Origin: CAZGAQ01 sp964523405
GTDB taxonomy: Bacteria; Planctomycetota; Phycisphaerae; UBA1845; Fen-1342
NCBI GenBank assembly: GCA_964523405.1
Contig: CAZGAQ010000034.1
Location: 1-59,325 of the forward strand
DNA: 59,325 nt
Reading direction: 5' to 3'
In this document: positions 1 through 7,963 of the stretch, one piece after another
How positions within the stretch are numbered: position 1 is the stretch's first letter
How the letters are laid out: each line of letters starts with the position of its first letter
The notes under the pieces: generated by a model
What the model saw: the letters and a program-made list of their open reading frames with translations, nothing else
What the model was told of the DNA's origin: nothing
The model's database searches: none
Made by a program: the position numbers and the translations under genes

Positions 1-2
1 CG

Positions 3-692
3 CCCCATGTCGAGCTGACCAAGAAGTGCCCAAATCTGCGTTACGTGGGGCGTGATGCGACGTTCGAGCTGGGCGTCACGAATCGTGGCACAGCGACGGC
101 GTTGAACGTGGTCGTGACCGACAACCTGCCCGCGGGCGTGGAGTTCCTCAACGCCGACAACAACGGCCAGCGCGAGGGCAATAGCGTGGTCTGGCGGCTC
201 GGGAATCTGGAGGCGGGGCAGAGCCGGACGCTGAAGATCAACGTGCGCTGCAACCAGATTACGACGGTGCGCAACACGGCCAAGGTGTCATACTGCGCCG
301 AGGCGCAGGCGGCGTGCGAGTTCCCGGTGAAGGGTGTGGCCGCGATTCTGCTGGAATGCGTGGACGACCCGGATCCGGTCGAGGTGGGCAACCAGACGAC
401 GTACACGATCACCGTCACGAACCAGGGTAGCGAGACCGGCACGAAGATCACGGTGGAGTGTATCCTGCCGGCAGAAGAGGAATTCGTGAAGGCGGGCGGT
501 GCTACGGACGCCAAGGCGGATGGCAAGACGGTCAAGTTTGCGCCGTTGCCGACGTTGGCGCCGAAGGCGAAGGCGGTCTTCACGGTGACCGTGAAGGGTG
601 TCAAGGAAGGCGACGCGCGCTTCCGCGTGAACCTGACCAGCGATCAGATCGAGACGCCGGTTATGGAGACGGAAAGTACGCACGTGTACTAA
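3..692 (+). CDS. DUF11-repeat exported protein, 3' part (5' end outside window)
   Basis: The frame is open from the first bases of the window to TAA at 690-692 (229 residues visible), so the start lies upstream. At least two DUF11-type beta-sandwich repeats are visible. The first has 'FELGVTNRGTATALNVVVTD' and 'LPAGVEFL'; the second has 'TYTITVTNQGSETGTKITV' and ends with 'AVFTVTVKG'. The 'T(I/L)xVTNxGxxxAxxVxVxDxLPxG' pattern is the hallmark of this family, which forms stalk-like repeats in exported surface proteins. There is no C-terminal membrane anchor or sorting signal: the protein ends 'ESTHVY'. A strong hairpin lies 19 bases after the stop. The full domain content cannot be known from this fragment. 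The family call is firm; the biological role is unknown. Confidence 0.8.
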   Translation, partial: PHVELTKKCPNLRYVGRDATFELGVTNRGTATALNVVVTDNLPAGVEFLNADNNGQREGNSVVWRLGNLEAGQSRTLKINVRCNQITTVRNTAKVSYCAEAQAACEFPVKGVAAILLECVDDPDPVEVGNQTTYTITVTNQGSETGTKITVECILPAEEEFVKAGGATDAKADGKTVKFAPLPTLAPKAKAVFTVTVKGVKEGDARFRVNLTSDQIETPVMETESTHVY

Positions 693-710
693 GCGCTAAG
701 ACACGCGGTC

Positions 711-751
711 AGGTGCCCGAACGCCCGCACAACGGCTGCGTTCGGGCACCT
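711..751. terminator. Hairpin between convergent genes, likely bidirectional terminator
   Basis: A perfect 14-bp inverted repeat, AGGTGCCCGAACGC (711-724) and GCGTTCGGGCACCT (738-751), encloses a 13-base loop. It is followed on the plus strand by the T-rich TTCGTTCTT. It lies between the stop of the DUF11 gene (692) and the stop of the convergent lipoprotein gene (782), where a shared terminator is expected. Confidence 0.75.
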
Positions 752-781
752 TCGTTCTTGGTGGGACAGCGTGCGCGGACG

Positions 782-1588
782 TCACTGAGGTGGGGGCGCT
801 CCGTTGGCCAGCGAAACAGGGCCGAAGGGCGTCTGCAGCGTCCCGGTGGGTGCCACCTGCGCGTCCGTGAAGCTCCCGCCCTGGAGAATGCGCAGCAGTG
901 CGCTGCGGGCTGTGACTGTGCCGGTCAACTGCAGCTTGCCGGTTCCGCCCGCGGGGATGGACTCGGGCGTGCTGGCGCGGAGGCTGCCCACGGGCGTGTC
1001 CGCGAAGCGGAGGGCGTAGCCGAGGCCCTGGGCGCCGAGGGCGAAGGCGTTGGGATTGCGGATCGTCGCGGCGACGGTGGCATTGGCCTGGGACAGGGAG
1101 ACGTCGGAGAAGTCCACGCGGTCGACCTGAATCTGGGGCAGACGCAGTACCGGAAACGTGCCGCTGTGCGAGAGCGGTAGCTCGTAGGTCTGCCCGAGAG
1201 CGGAGACGGGCACGGTGCCGTGCAGGCGATACTTGACTTCGCTGGCGTCAGCGAGCGCGCGGTAGGTGCGCCACAGCTGCGCGTACTCCAGTTGTGCGGG
1301 CAGCGTCACGGTGCCCACCTGTCCCGGCGGCACAGCGACTTCGACCGGTGCCTGCGACTTGACGAACTCGGCGTCCGCGACGTCGATGCCATAATGGAAC
1401 TGCGGCGCGCGCAACGCGACTGGGTAGGGATTGTGGATGTCCACCTCGAACTTCAGGCTGACGCGCTGCAGATCGAGGCCCGTCACATGGGCCCGCACAG
1501 CGCGGATCTCCGGATGCTGCAGTGTGCCGCAACCGCCTGCGAGGGTTAGCGCGCCCGCGAGGATTAGGAGGGTTCGTCGGCTGGTCAT
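782..1588 (-). CDS. LEA14/WHy-domain lipoprotein
   Basis: A 268-residue lipoprotein. The start at 1588 is chosen because AGGAG lies about 7 bases upstream and the protein then begins with a classic lipoprotein signal ('LTLAGGC', lipidated Cys20). An in-frame extension further upstream has no such signal. Two WHy/LEA2-type beta-sandwich domains follow. The first contains 'VSLKFEVDIHNPYPVAL' and the second 'ATIRNPNAFALGAQGLGYAL', each carrying the NP(N/Y)-type motif of LEA14 proteins. In plants the family is linked to desiccation; in bacteria these are mostly uncharacterised envelope lipoproteins. The gene diverges from the AsmA-like gene, so both may serve the envelope. The family is well supported; the function is inferred only from location. 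Confidence 0.8.
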   Translation of the reverse strand: MTSRRTLLILAGALTLAGGCGTLQHPEIRAVRAHVTGLDLQRVSLKFEVDIHNPYPVALRAPQFHYGIDVADAEFVKSQAPVEVAVPPGQVGTVTLPAQLEYAQLWRTYRALADASEVKYRLHGTVPVSALGQTYELPLSHSGTFPVLRLPQIQVDRVDFSDVSLSQANATVAATIRNPNAFALGAQGLGYALRFADTPVGSLRASTPESIPAGGTGKLQLTGTVTARSALLRILQGGSFTDAQVAPTGTLQTPFGPVSLANGAPPPQ

Positions 1589-1931
1589 GCTGGTCTCCTG
1601 TGCAGGGTGGTCAAGATGGAGCGCCGCACAAGCTGGGCGCGACGACGCTTTCGAGAGTATGACAAAGTCCGGAACGCTGTCCACCCCGCGCGGTCGTAGT
1701 CATGTTCGCGAGTCCCTGCGACGGCGCGACGTGTTGCACTGGCACGGTGTGCGCCGTCGCGGTAGCATGCGCACAGCGGCGCAGGGCAGCCGGGCCACTC
1801 CTCTTGGTGCACGCCGCACGCGTACGGTTACGAGCACCTCGCGTCGGTCAAGAATCGGCCTGGTTCCCCGGAAATCACTTCGCCGGATGACCGCCGCCGG
1901 GCCTCCGGGGCGGCGCAAGGAGTAGTGTATC
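1589..1931. other. Divergent intergenic region
   Basis: This 343-base stretch lies between the divergent lipoprotein and AsmA-like starts and must hold promoters for both. I see no convincing -35/-10 pair, riboswitch or small gene. The only clear signals are the two ribosome binding sites, AGGAG for the minus gene and AAGGAG just before 1932 for the plus gene. Confidence 0.5.
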
Positions 1932-4900
1932 ATGTCGCAACCCGTCCAATCCCAGCCTGAGCATCTTGGTTCAGAGGCCGCTGAAGCGAAGCCGCCAGTC
2001 GACGGGCCCGCAACTCCGCCGGCCGCACGACGCCGTGGCCGCTGGGCACGGCGGCTGGTGATCGGCTTGGTGGTGGTGCTGGTGGTCCTGGCCGCGGCGG
2101 TGGGGTTAGCGCCCACGATCGCGTCCACGCCGGCCGTCTACAACGCCATCCTGGGGGTGGCCAACGATAAGCTGCAAGGCAACCTGCAGGTGGAGGGACT
2201 GGCACTCTCCTGGGGCGGCCCGATCGAGATTCGAGGCTTGAAGGTCAAAGACGCCGCACAGCAAGAGGTACTGTCGATCCAGCGGGTTACGGCTGAGGCC
2301 GGCGTTTGGAGGCTCCTCACCTCGGAGATGGCGTTCGGCGCGATCACCGTCGATGCTCCCCAAGTCCTGGTGCACCAGCAGCGCGACGGGCAGGTCACGC
2401 TGGCCGCAGCGTTTCAGCCGCGCCAGACGTCGGCGCCGACGGTGCCTACGGCGTCGGCGCCCGCTTCGACGGCGCCGGCGGCTTCGGTGGTAGCGCCGCA
2501 GGGTCGCCTGATCGTGAAGGGCGGCACAGTCCGAGTTGTGCGGGAAGGGGCGGGCGCGTACGAACTGACGGATGTCAACGGGCAAGTGGAGCTCAAGACG
2601 CTGAATGACGTGGTTGGGCAGATCGATCTCGCACTGGCCGACGGCGCCAGGTTGACCGGCGAGACGACGATTCGCCAACTGGCTGCGCAGGGCCAGGTGG
2701 ATTTGCGCAAGGCGAACGGCGTGTTCCGGCTCAAGACGGATCGCCGCGTGAAAGTGGGGCCCCTGGCGGCGCTGGTCGGGCAGGCGAATCTCGCGGGGGA
2801 AGTGGACCTGGACGTCGAGGCGACCCTGGACGCGGGGCAACTACAGGGGCGCTTCGCCCTGGGCATCGCGGGTCTGCAGAGCGCGGTGCGGGCGGCCGCG
2901 CATGCCACGCCCGTCAGTGCAACTGTGGCGGGGCAGGTGCATTGGGCGAACGAACAACTGAAGGCGGACGTCAACCTGGCAGGCGAGGCCGGCCAAGCCA
3001 AAGCGGAGCTGACATACCAGCATTCCGACCGGCCGCTGGAGTTGACGGGCGAGCAACTGCTCGCTGCCGTGTTGAGTGGGGAGCCGCTGACGTTGCCGGA
3101 ATTCGCGCTGCACGCACAGGCCGACATCGATCTGGCCAAGCTGGGTCAGGCCGTGCCGGAACTGCTGCAGGTGCGCGCGGGAACAGAGCTGACGGGCGGC
3201 AAACTGGAGTTGGCGGAACTGACGATTCAGGGTGGCGTGCGACCGGTCGCGCGCGCTGCGCTGGCGCTAAAGGAGGTGGCGGCGCGGCAGGGTGACAAGC
3301 CGGTGCGTCTGGAGCCGATCACGTTTCGCCTGGATGCGCTCCTGGAAACGGGGCGTGGGCTGCAGGTCCAGCCACTGGAGTGGAAGTCCAGTTTTGCCCA
3401 GGTGCAGGCGCAGGGTCTGGCAAGTGATCTGCGCACGACGTTTCAGGCGGACCTGGGGCAGGTGCAGCGCGAGCTGGGACAGGTCTTCGACTTTGGTGGG
3501 GCGGAACTGGCCGGCGCGGTTCGGGGAACGATCGAACTCAAGCGGGCCAGTGAGGCCCAGATCGATCTGGGGCTGCAGGCGACCGCCGAGAGACTGCGCT
3601 ACGCCAGCGGTGACCGACTCCTCGACCTGCCGCGGGCCAGCGTGGCGCACCGCGGGCAACTCGCACTGGCCAAGCAGAAGTTGACGCGTGTGCAGATCCA
3701 GGAAGCCAACGTGGATTTGAACGGCGAGCTCATCGCCTCGGCGACGGGTGCGTACGATTTTGAGCAGCAGGGTCTGCAACTGGATGTGCAGGTGCCGCGC
3801 GGCGACCTGGCTTTCGTCGCGGCGCGGGCCCAAGGACTGGGCGTCGACGCGCTGGCGCGCTACTCCGGAGGCGTGCGCCTGCAGGCGCACGTGGCCCGGA
3901 CGACGGGTACGCAGCCGCTGCTGACCCGGGGCGAGTTCGTAGTGCAGAACCTCGGCGTGGACGGCAAGCCCGTTGTGGAAGGGGAGGCGCGGGTCAGTTG
4001 GGACGGCGTGCAGCTTGCGGCCAACGGCCAGAGCCTGCAGGTTGCCAGCGCGCAGTTCGAAAGCGCACTCGCGCAGCTCACCGCCAAGGACGTGCAGTGG
4101 AAGTCCGGCGAGCAGCTCTGGCTCGCGGGGCAGGTGGCTGGGACGGCCGACGTGGCACGTTGTCTGCAGGCGGCGGCGCCGGTGGCGCAATGGAATCAAC
4201 CGCCGGAATTCGCGGGGCGGCTGGCGTTCAGTACCAGCGGTGCCGCAGCGGGCGACCAGCTCACCCTTACGGGACAGGGCGGGATCGAGCAACTCGTGAT
4301 TGGCACGGGCGCCAGCGCGATCCGCGAGCCGGCGCTGCAGTTCGCCTATGACGCGAAATTGGACCAGACCCGCAAGGCCGTGTCGATCAGTCGGTGCAGT
4401 ATGGCATCCCAGCTGCTGACGGCCGAACTGAGCGGCAGCATCGGGCAGTATACGGGTGAATGCCAGCTGGATCTGAGCGGGCGCTACTCCACTTCGTGGG
4501 AAGCGCTGACGGCGCTGCTGCACCAGTTGGCGCCGGCTACCGCCAGCACCGTCATCGTATCCGGCACCAGCGCAAGCGAGTTCAAGGTCACGGGGCCGGC
4601 GCGGCAAGCGGGTACACGGCCCAGTTTCCGGGGCGTGGCTACCGGAGCCCGCATCGGTTGGACGGCGGCGGAGCTGTACGGGGTGAAGATGGGAGCGGCC
4701 CAACTGGCGCCCGCCCTGAAAGACGGGCAGGTGACGCTGCCGCCGACGGCCATCCCGGCCGCAGACGGCAAGGTCAACCTGGGAGCGGTCCTCGATTTTC
4801 AACCGGCCGACCCCACGCTCATCATGGGGGGCAAGACGCAGTTGCTGGAGGATGTGGCGGTGACGAAAGAGCTGGGGGCCCAGCTCCTCAGCCGGATCAA

Positions 4901-5489
4901 TCCGATCTTTCTGCATGTGGCGAACATCGAGGGGCGCGTGAACTTGGGCGTGCAGGACGTACGGGTGCCGCTGGGGGCATCGATTCAGCAGCAAGGAGCA
5001 GGGCAGGGGCGGCTGGATCTTCGGCAGGTGAAGATGCAGCCCAGCGGACTCCTGGCCGAGATGCTGTCACTGGGTGGACTGCCGCCGGAGACCGCGTATC
5101 CCGTGACGATCGGGGCGCTGGACTTTGTGCTGAAAGACGGGCGTATTCGCTACGACAACTTTGCCATGACGTTTCCGGCCGAGTTTGATCTGCAGTTTCG
5201 TGGCTCGGTCGGGCTCGACGAGACCCTCGATCTGGTCGTGTCGATTCCGGTGCGGGCGGCGCTGCTCGACAAGCTGGGTGTCAAGGGGCCGACGCAGGAG
5301 TACGCGAAGATGCTGGGCGGAACGCGGGTGGACCTTCCCCTGGTGGGCACACGGGAGCAGCCGCGGCTGGATCTGACGAAGGTGGATGTCCAGGCGCTGC
5401 TGAAGGATGTGCTGACTAAGCAGCAGCCCGCGAAAGAGGTCGAGGACCTGCTCAAGGGGCTGCAGGGCGAGAAGAAGAAGAAACCGTAA
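1932..5489 (+). CDS. AsmA-like (TamB/YhdP-type) large envelope protein
   Basis: 1185 residues. AAGGAG sits about 9 bases before the ATG. A Pro/Ala-rich cytoplasmic tail of about 35 residues is followed by a basic stretch ('ARRRGRWARR') and one hydrophobic helix at about 41-60, giving an N-in, periplasm-out topology. The rest is a very long beta-rich chain of repeating 'LxGxxxLxLxxA'-type strands, typical of the AsmA/TamB/YhdP superfamily, whose members are thought to bridge inner and outer membranes and move lipids. The C-terminus has the usual 'LDETLDLVVSIPV' and 'LPLVGTREQPRLDL' strands, then a Lys-rich tail. Length fits the group, but sequence alone does not separate the subfamilies. The BrkB-family gene follows 76 bases later on the same strand and may be co-transcribed. 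Confidence 0.8.
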   Translation: MSQPVQSQPEHLGSEAAEAKPPVDGPATPPAARRRGRWARRLVIGLVVVLVVLAAAVGLAPTIASTPAVYNAILGVANDKLQGNLQVEGLALSWGGPIEIRGLKVKDAAQQEVLSIQRVTAEAGVWRLLTSEMAFGAITVDAPQVLVHQQRDGQVTLAAAFQPRQTSAPTVPTASAPASTAPAASVVAPQGRLIVKGGTVRVVREGAGAYELTDVNGQVELKTLNDVVGQIDLALADGARLTGETTIRQLAAQGQVDLRKANGVFRLKTDRRVKVGPLAALVGQANLAGEVDLDVEATLDAGQLQGRFALGIAGLQSAVRAAAHATPVSATVAGQVHWANEQLKADVNLAGEAGQAKAELTYQHSDRPLELTGEQLLAAVLSGEPLTLPEFALHAQADIDLAKLGQAVPELLQVRAGTELTGGKLELAELTIQGGVRPVARAALALKEVAARQGDKPVRLEPITFRLDALLETGRGLQVQPLEWKSSFAQVQAQGLASDLRTTFQADLGQVQRELGQVFDFGGAELAGAVRGTIELKRASEAQIDLGLQATAERLRYASGDRLLDLPRASVAHRGQLALAKQKLTRVQIQEANVDLNGELIASATGAYDFEQQGLQLDVQVPRGDLAFVAARAQGLGVDALARYSGGVRLQAHVARTTGTQPLLTRGEFVVQNLGVDGKPVVEGEARVSWDGVQLAANGQSLQVASAQFESALAQLTAKDVQWKSGEQLWLAGQVAGTADVARCLQAAAPVAQWNQPPEFAGRLAFSTSGAAAGDQLTLTGQGGIEQLVIGTGASAIREPALQFAYDAKLDQTRKAVSISRCSMASQLLTAELSGSIGQYTGECQLDLSGRYSTSWEALTALLHQLAPATASTVIVSGTSASEFKVTGPARQAGTRPSFRGVATGARIGWTAAELYGVKMGAAQLAPALKDGQVTLPPTAIPAADGKVNLGAVLDFQPADPTLIMGGKTQLLEDVAVTKELGAQLLSRINPIFLHVANIEGRVNLGVQDVRVPLGASIQQQGAGQGRLDLRQVKMQPSGLLAEMLSLGGLPPETAYPVTIGALDFVLKDGRIRYDNFAMTFPAEFDLQFRGSVGLDETLDLVVSIPVRAALLDKLGVKGPTQEYAKMLGGTRVDLPLVGTREQPRLDLTKVDVQALLKDVLTKQQPAKEVEDLLKGLQGEKKKKP

Positions 5490-5565
5490 ACCCGCCGACA
5501 CCGGTGTGGTTGGGGCGAACGATGCGCCGGCCGGGCGTCCGCAGGCCCGCACGAGTGAGTCACGC

Positions 5566-6966
5566 ATGAGCAAGCGATTCCGCGAGCGGTGGGAGCAGTT
5601 CATCACCAAACCGGACGAGACGCTGGGGCGTTCGGCGCGGCTGGTCGGGTTCCAGCTTGCGCTGTGGCGCTTCTGTGCCCGGCGGCTGCGCGAGCACGAC
5701 GTGATGGGCATGAGTGCGGCGCTGTGCTATCGCACGATCTTCACGATGATCCCGATCCTGGTGCTGGGCCTGCTCACTGCGAAATCACTCGGTACGCTCG
5801 AGGACAGCAAGAAGAGCCTGCGGAAGTTTCTCGAAGCCTCCGGCTTCGCGCAGATCGCCGCCGTGCAGGAGGGCGAGCGGGGAGCGGCCACTCAGCCGGA
5901 TCCGACGACCGCGCCGGGCACCGCCGAGGCGTCGCGCAAAGTCATCAATGTGGCGGACGAAATCGAGAACGTGGTGACAGGCGTGGAGACCAAGCTCACG
6001 TTCGCCCGGATTGGACCGGTGGGCGGCGTGCTGCTGATCTGGACGGCTGTGGGGTTGCTTTCCGCGCTGGAATCGTCGCTGAACCGCATCTTTGGCGCGG
6101 CCCGGAGCCGTTCGGTGGCCCGCCGCCTGCTGCTCTACTGGTCCGCCCTCACGCTGGGGCCGGTGACGCTGGCGGCGGCGTCGTACATGGGAGAGAAGAT
6201 GATTGCCCTGTTCGGCCACACGCCGGGCGTGTCCTGGCTACTGGTGGCGGCGGGGAGGGTCGGGCCGATCGTGGTCGGCGTGCTGATGATCGCCGCGCTC
6301 TACAAGCTCCTGCCCAACACAGCGGTGCGATGGCGCTCTGCGTTGGGCGGGGCCGCTGTCGCCACGGTGCTGTGGCTCGTGGCCAAGTGGGGTTTCGCGT
6401 ACTATGTCGAGCGGTTGGTGCTGAAGGGCAATCTGTATGGCGTGCTGGGGGTGCTGCCGCTGTTCCTGCTGTGGCTCTACTATTCCTGGCTGATCCTGCT
6501 ATTCGGCGCCGAGTTGGCGCACACGGCGGTCAACCTCGAGAGCATGCGGCGCATGGAGATTGCGGAGCGCACCGTGCTGGGACCATCCGATGTGCTGGCT
6601 GCGGGCGTGGCGGTGGCGCAGGCATACGAGTCCGGCCGCGGGGCCGTCCGTCTGGACGAAATTGCGGAGCGCCTGCGCCTGCCGCCGACCAACGTGCAAG
6701 CGCTGCTGGAGCGCCTTGTTGCTGCCGGCTACATGTGCACGATCGAGGACCCGGCTGTACCGCGCTACCTGCCGGCGCGCCCGTCCGCGCAGATCCCGGT
6801 GCTCGCGTTGCTCGACCTGGGTGACCCGCGCGCCGTGCCCGGTGCGCCCGGGAGACCCGAGCCCGAGCTGGCCGCCGCCGTCGCCAAGGCACAGGCGCGA
6901 CTTCGCGAGGCGGTCACCGGGACCACGCTGCACGACGTGCTGCAGGGGCCGGCAGAGCGGCGCTGA
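5566..6966 (+). CDS. YihY/BrkB-family inner-membrane protein with C-terminal winged-helix-like domain
   Basis: 466 residues from the ATG at 5566; a GTG 20 codons upstream is open, but the family similarity begins after 5566. The N-terminal about 330 residues show the YihY/BrkB pattern: 'MGMSAALCYRTIFTMIPILV' at the first membrane segment, then several more hydrophobic helices, including 'LLIWTAVGLLSALESSLNRI', 'LTLGPVTLAAASYM' and 'VLPLFLLWLYYSWLILLFGA'. The tail carries a soluble winged-helix-like segment ('LDEIAERLRLPPTNVQALLE'), as in many long family members. An insertion of about 60 mostly polar residues (about 105-150) separates the first two helices. The family was once misnamed RNase BN; its true role is unsettled. 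Convergent with the K+ channel gene 54 bases away. Confidence 0.88.
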   Translation: MSKRFRERWEQFITKPDETLGRSARLVGFQLALWRFCARRLREHDVMGMSAALCYRTIFTMIPILVLGLLTAKSLGTLEDSKKSLRKFLEASGFAQIAAVQEGERGAATQPDPTTAPGTAEASRKVINVADEIENVVTGVETKLTFARIGPVGGVLLIWTAVGLLSALESSLNRIFGAARSRSVARRLLLYWSALTLGPVTLAAASYMGEKMIALFGHTPGVSWLLVAAGRVGPIVVGVLMIAALYKLLPNTAVRWRSALGGAAVATVLWLVAKWGFAYYVERLVLKGNLYGVLGVLPLFLLWLYYSWLILLFGAELAHTAVNLESMRRMEIAERTVLGPSDVLAAGVAVAQAYESGRGAVRLDEIAERLRLPPTNVQALLERLVAAGYMCTIEDPAVPRYLPARPSAQIPVLALLDLGDPRAVPGAPGRPEPELAAAVAKAQARLREAVTGTTLHDVLQGPAERR

Positions 6967-7020
6967 ACGCGCGGCCCAAGCGTGCGCGGCGTCTGCCTGC
7001 GGACGGCGCGCGACGTGCGC

Positions 7021-7878
7021 CTACTCGTGCTCCAGCGGCTGGCCGCAATGGGGGCACTTGGCCGGGGTGCGGCGCCGGTGGTGCAACTCCTCGACGAAGC
7101 CGGAACCGAGGATCCCCGCCGGCAGCGCGAACAGGCCGATGCCCAGGAGCGCAATGCAGGAGTTGATGATCTTGCCGGGTGTGGTCCTGGGCACCAGGTC
7201 CCCATAGCCAATCGTCGTCAGCGTCTCGATGCCCCACCACATGGCCGCGGGAATGCTGGAAAACTCCTCCGGCTGGGCCTCGTGTTCCACGTAGTACATC
7301 AACGTTGACGCGATGACGAGCAGCACCAGGACAGCGGCGAGCGTGACGAGCAGCTCGCTGCGCTTGGCCACCAGCACACGCCCGAGGAGTTGCAGCGACT
7401 CCGAGTAGCGCGCGATCTTGAGGATGCGCAGGAGGCGGACGAGTCGGAGCAGGCGGAGCATGCGCAGATCGAGCGTCGCGAGCGTGACCAGGTAGAACGG
7501 CGCGATCGCCAGCAGGTCGACAAACATGAGCGGGCGGGCCGCGTAGCGCAGGCGGCCCCAGAGTGGATGGCGGTAGCGCGGATCGGCCGTGCACGCCCAC
7601 AGCCGCAGCCCGTACTCCACGGTGAAGACGGCCACAGAAAAGACATCGAAGCCGCGGAAGGCATGCGCCCAGGCGCGCTGCAGAGACTCTACCGTTTCGA
7701 GCGTGACCGCGAACACGTTTAGCAGGATCAGGGCGGCCAGGAACAAGGCGAGCGTGCGTCCCACCCACGGCGTCCGGTCCCCGCCCCCGAGCAGGGCATA
7801 GACGCGCGTACGAATGCTTCCGGCAACAGCGGGCGAAGCAGTGCCGCGGTTGGGGGACTCTGTGCTCACCGGATGCAT
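7021..7878 (-). CDS. Voltage-gated potassium channel, 6-TM
   Basis: 285 residues from the ATG at 7878, preceded by a good GGAGG. It has the full Kv layout: S1 about 41-60, S2 about 77-93, S3 about 117-134, and an Arg-rich S4 sensor about 139-157 ('RMLRLLRLVRLLRILKIARY'). S5 is about 176-198, the selectivity filter 'TTIGYGD' is at 221-227, and S6 is about 238-258. Every element needed for a working K+ channel is present. The C-terminus is unusual: a short basic linker leads to 'CPHCGQPLEH', a CxxC pair with nearby His that looks like a small zinc or redox site after S6. Bacterial Kv channels of this size usually lack a large cytoplasmic domain, which fits. Transcribed alone, convergent with the BrkB-family gene. 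Confidence 0.93.
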   Translation of the reverse strand: MHPVSTESPNRGTASPAVAGSIRTRVYALLGGGDRTPWVGRTLALFLAALILLNVFAVTLETVESLQRAWAHAFRGFDVFSVAVFTVEYGLRLWACTADPRYRHPLWGRLRYAARPLMFVDLLAIAPFYLVTLATLDLRMLRLLRLVRLLRILKIARYSESLQLLGRVLVAKRSELLVTLAAVLVLLVIASTLMYYVEHEAQPEEFSSIPAAMWWGIETLTTIGYGDLVPRTTPGKIINSCIALLGIGLFALPAGILGSGFVEELHHRRRTPAKCPHCGQPLEHE

Positions 7879-7963
7879 GGCGGCCTCCGCGATTCGACGC
7901 CATCGTACCGCGCGACGATCTCGCTGTCGGCACGGTGCTCGCAACCGGTGGATGGCACGGTGG

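Noticed and set aside
3267..4994. A 575-codon minus-strand frame opposite the AsmA-like gene
   Set aside because: Arg/Gln/His-rich shadow with no recognisable domain; the plus frame has a good ribosome site, membrane helix and AsmA-type strands.
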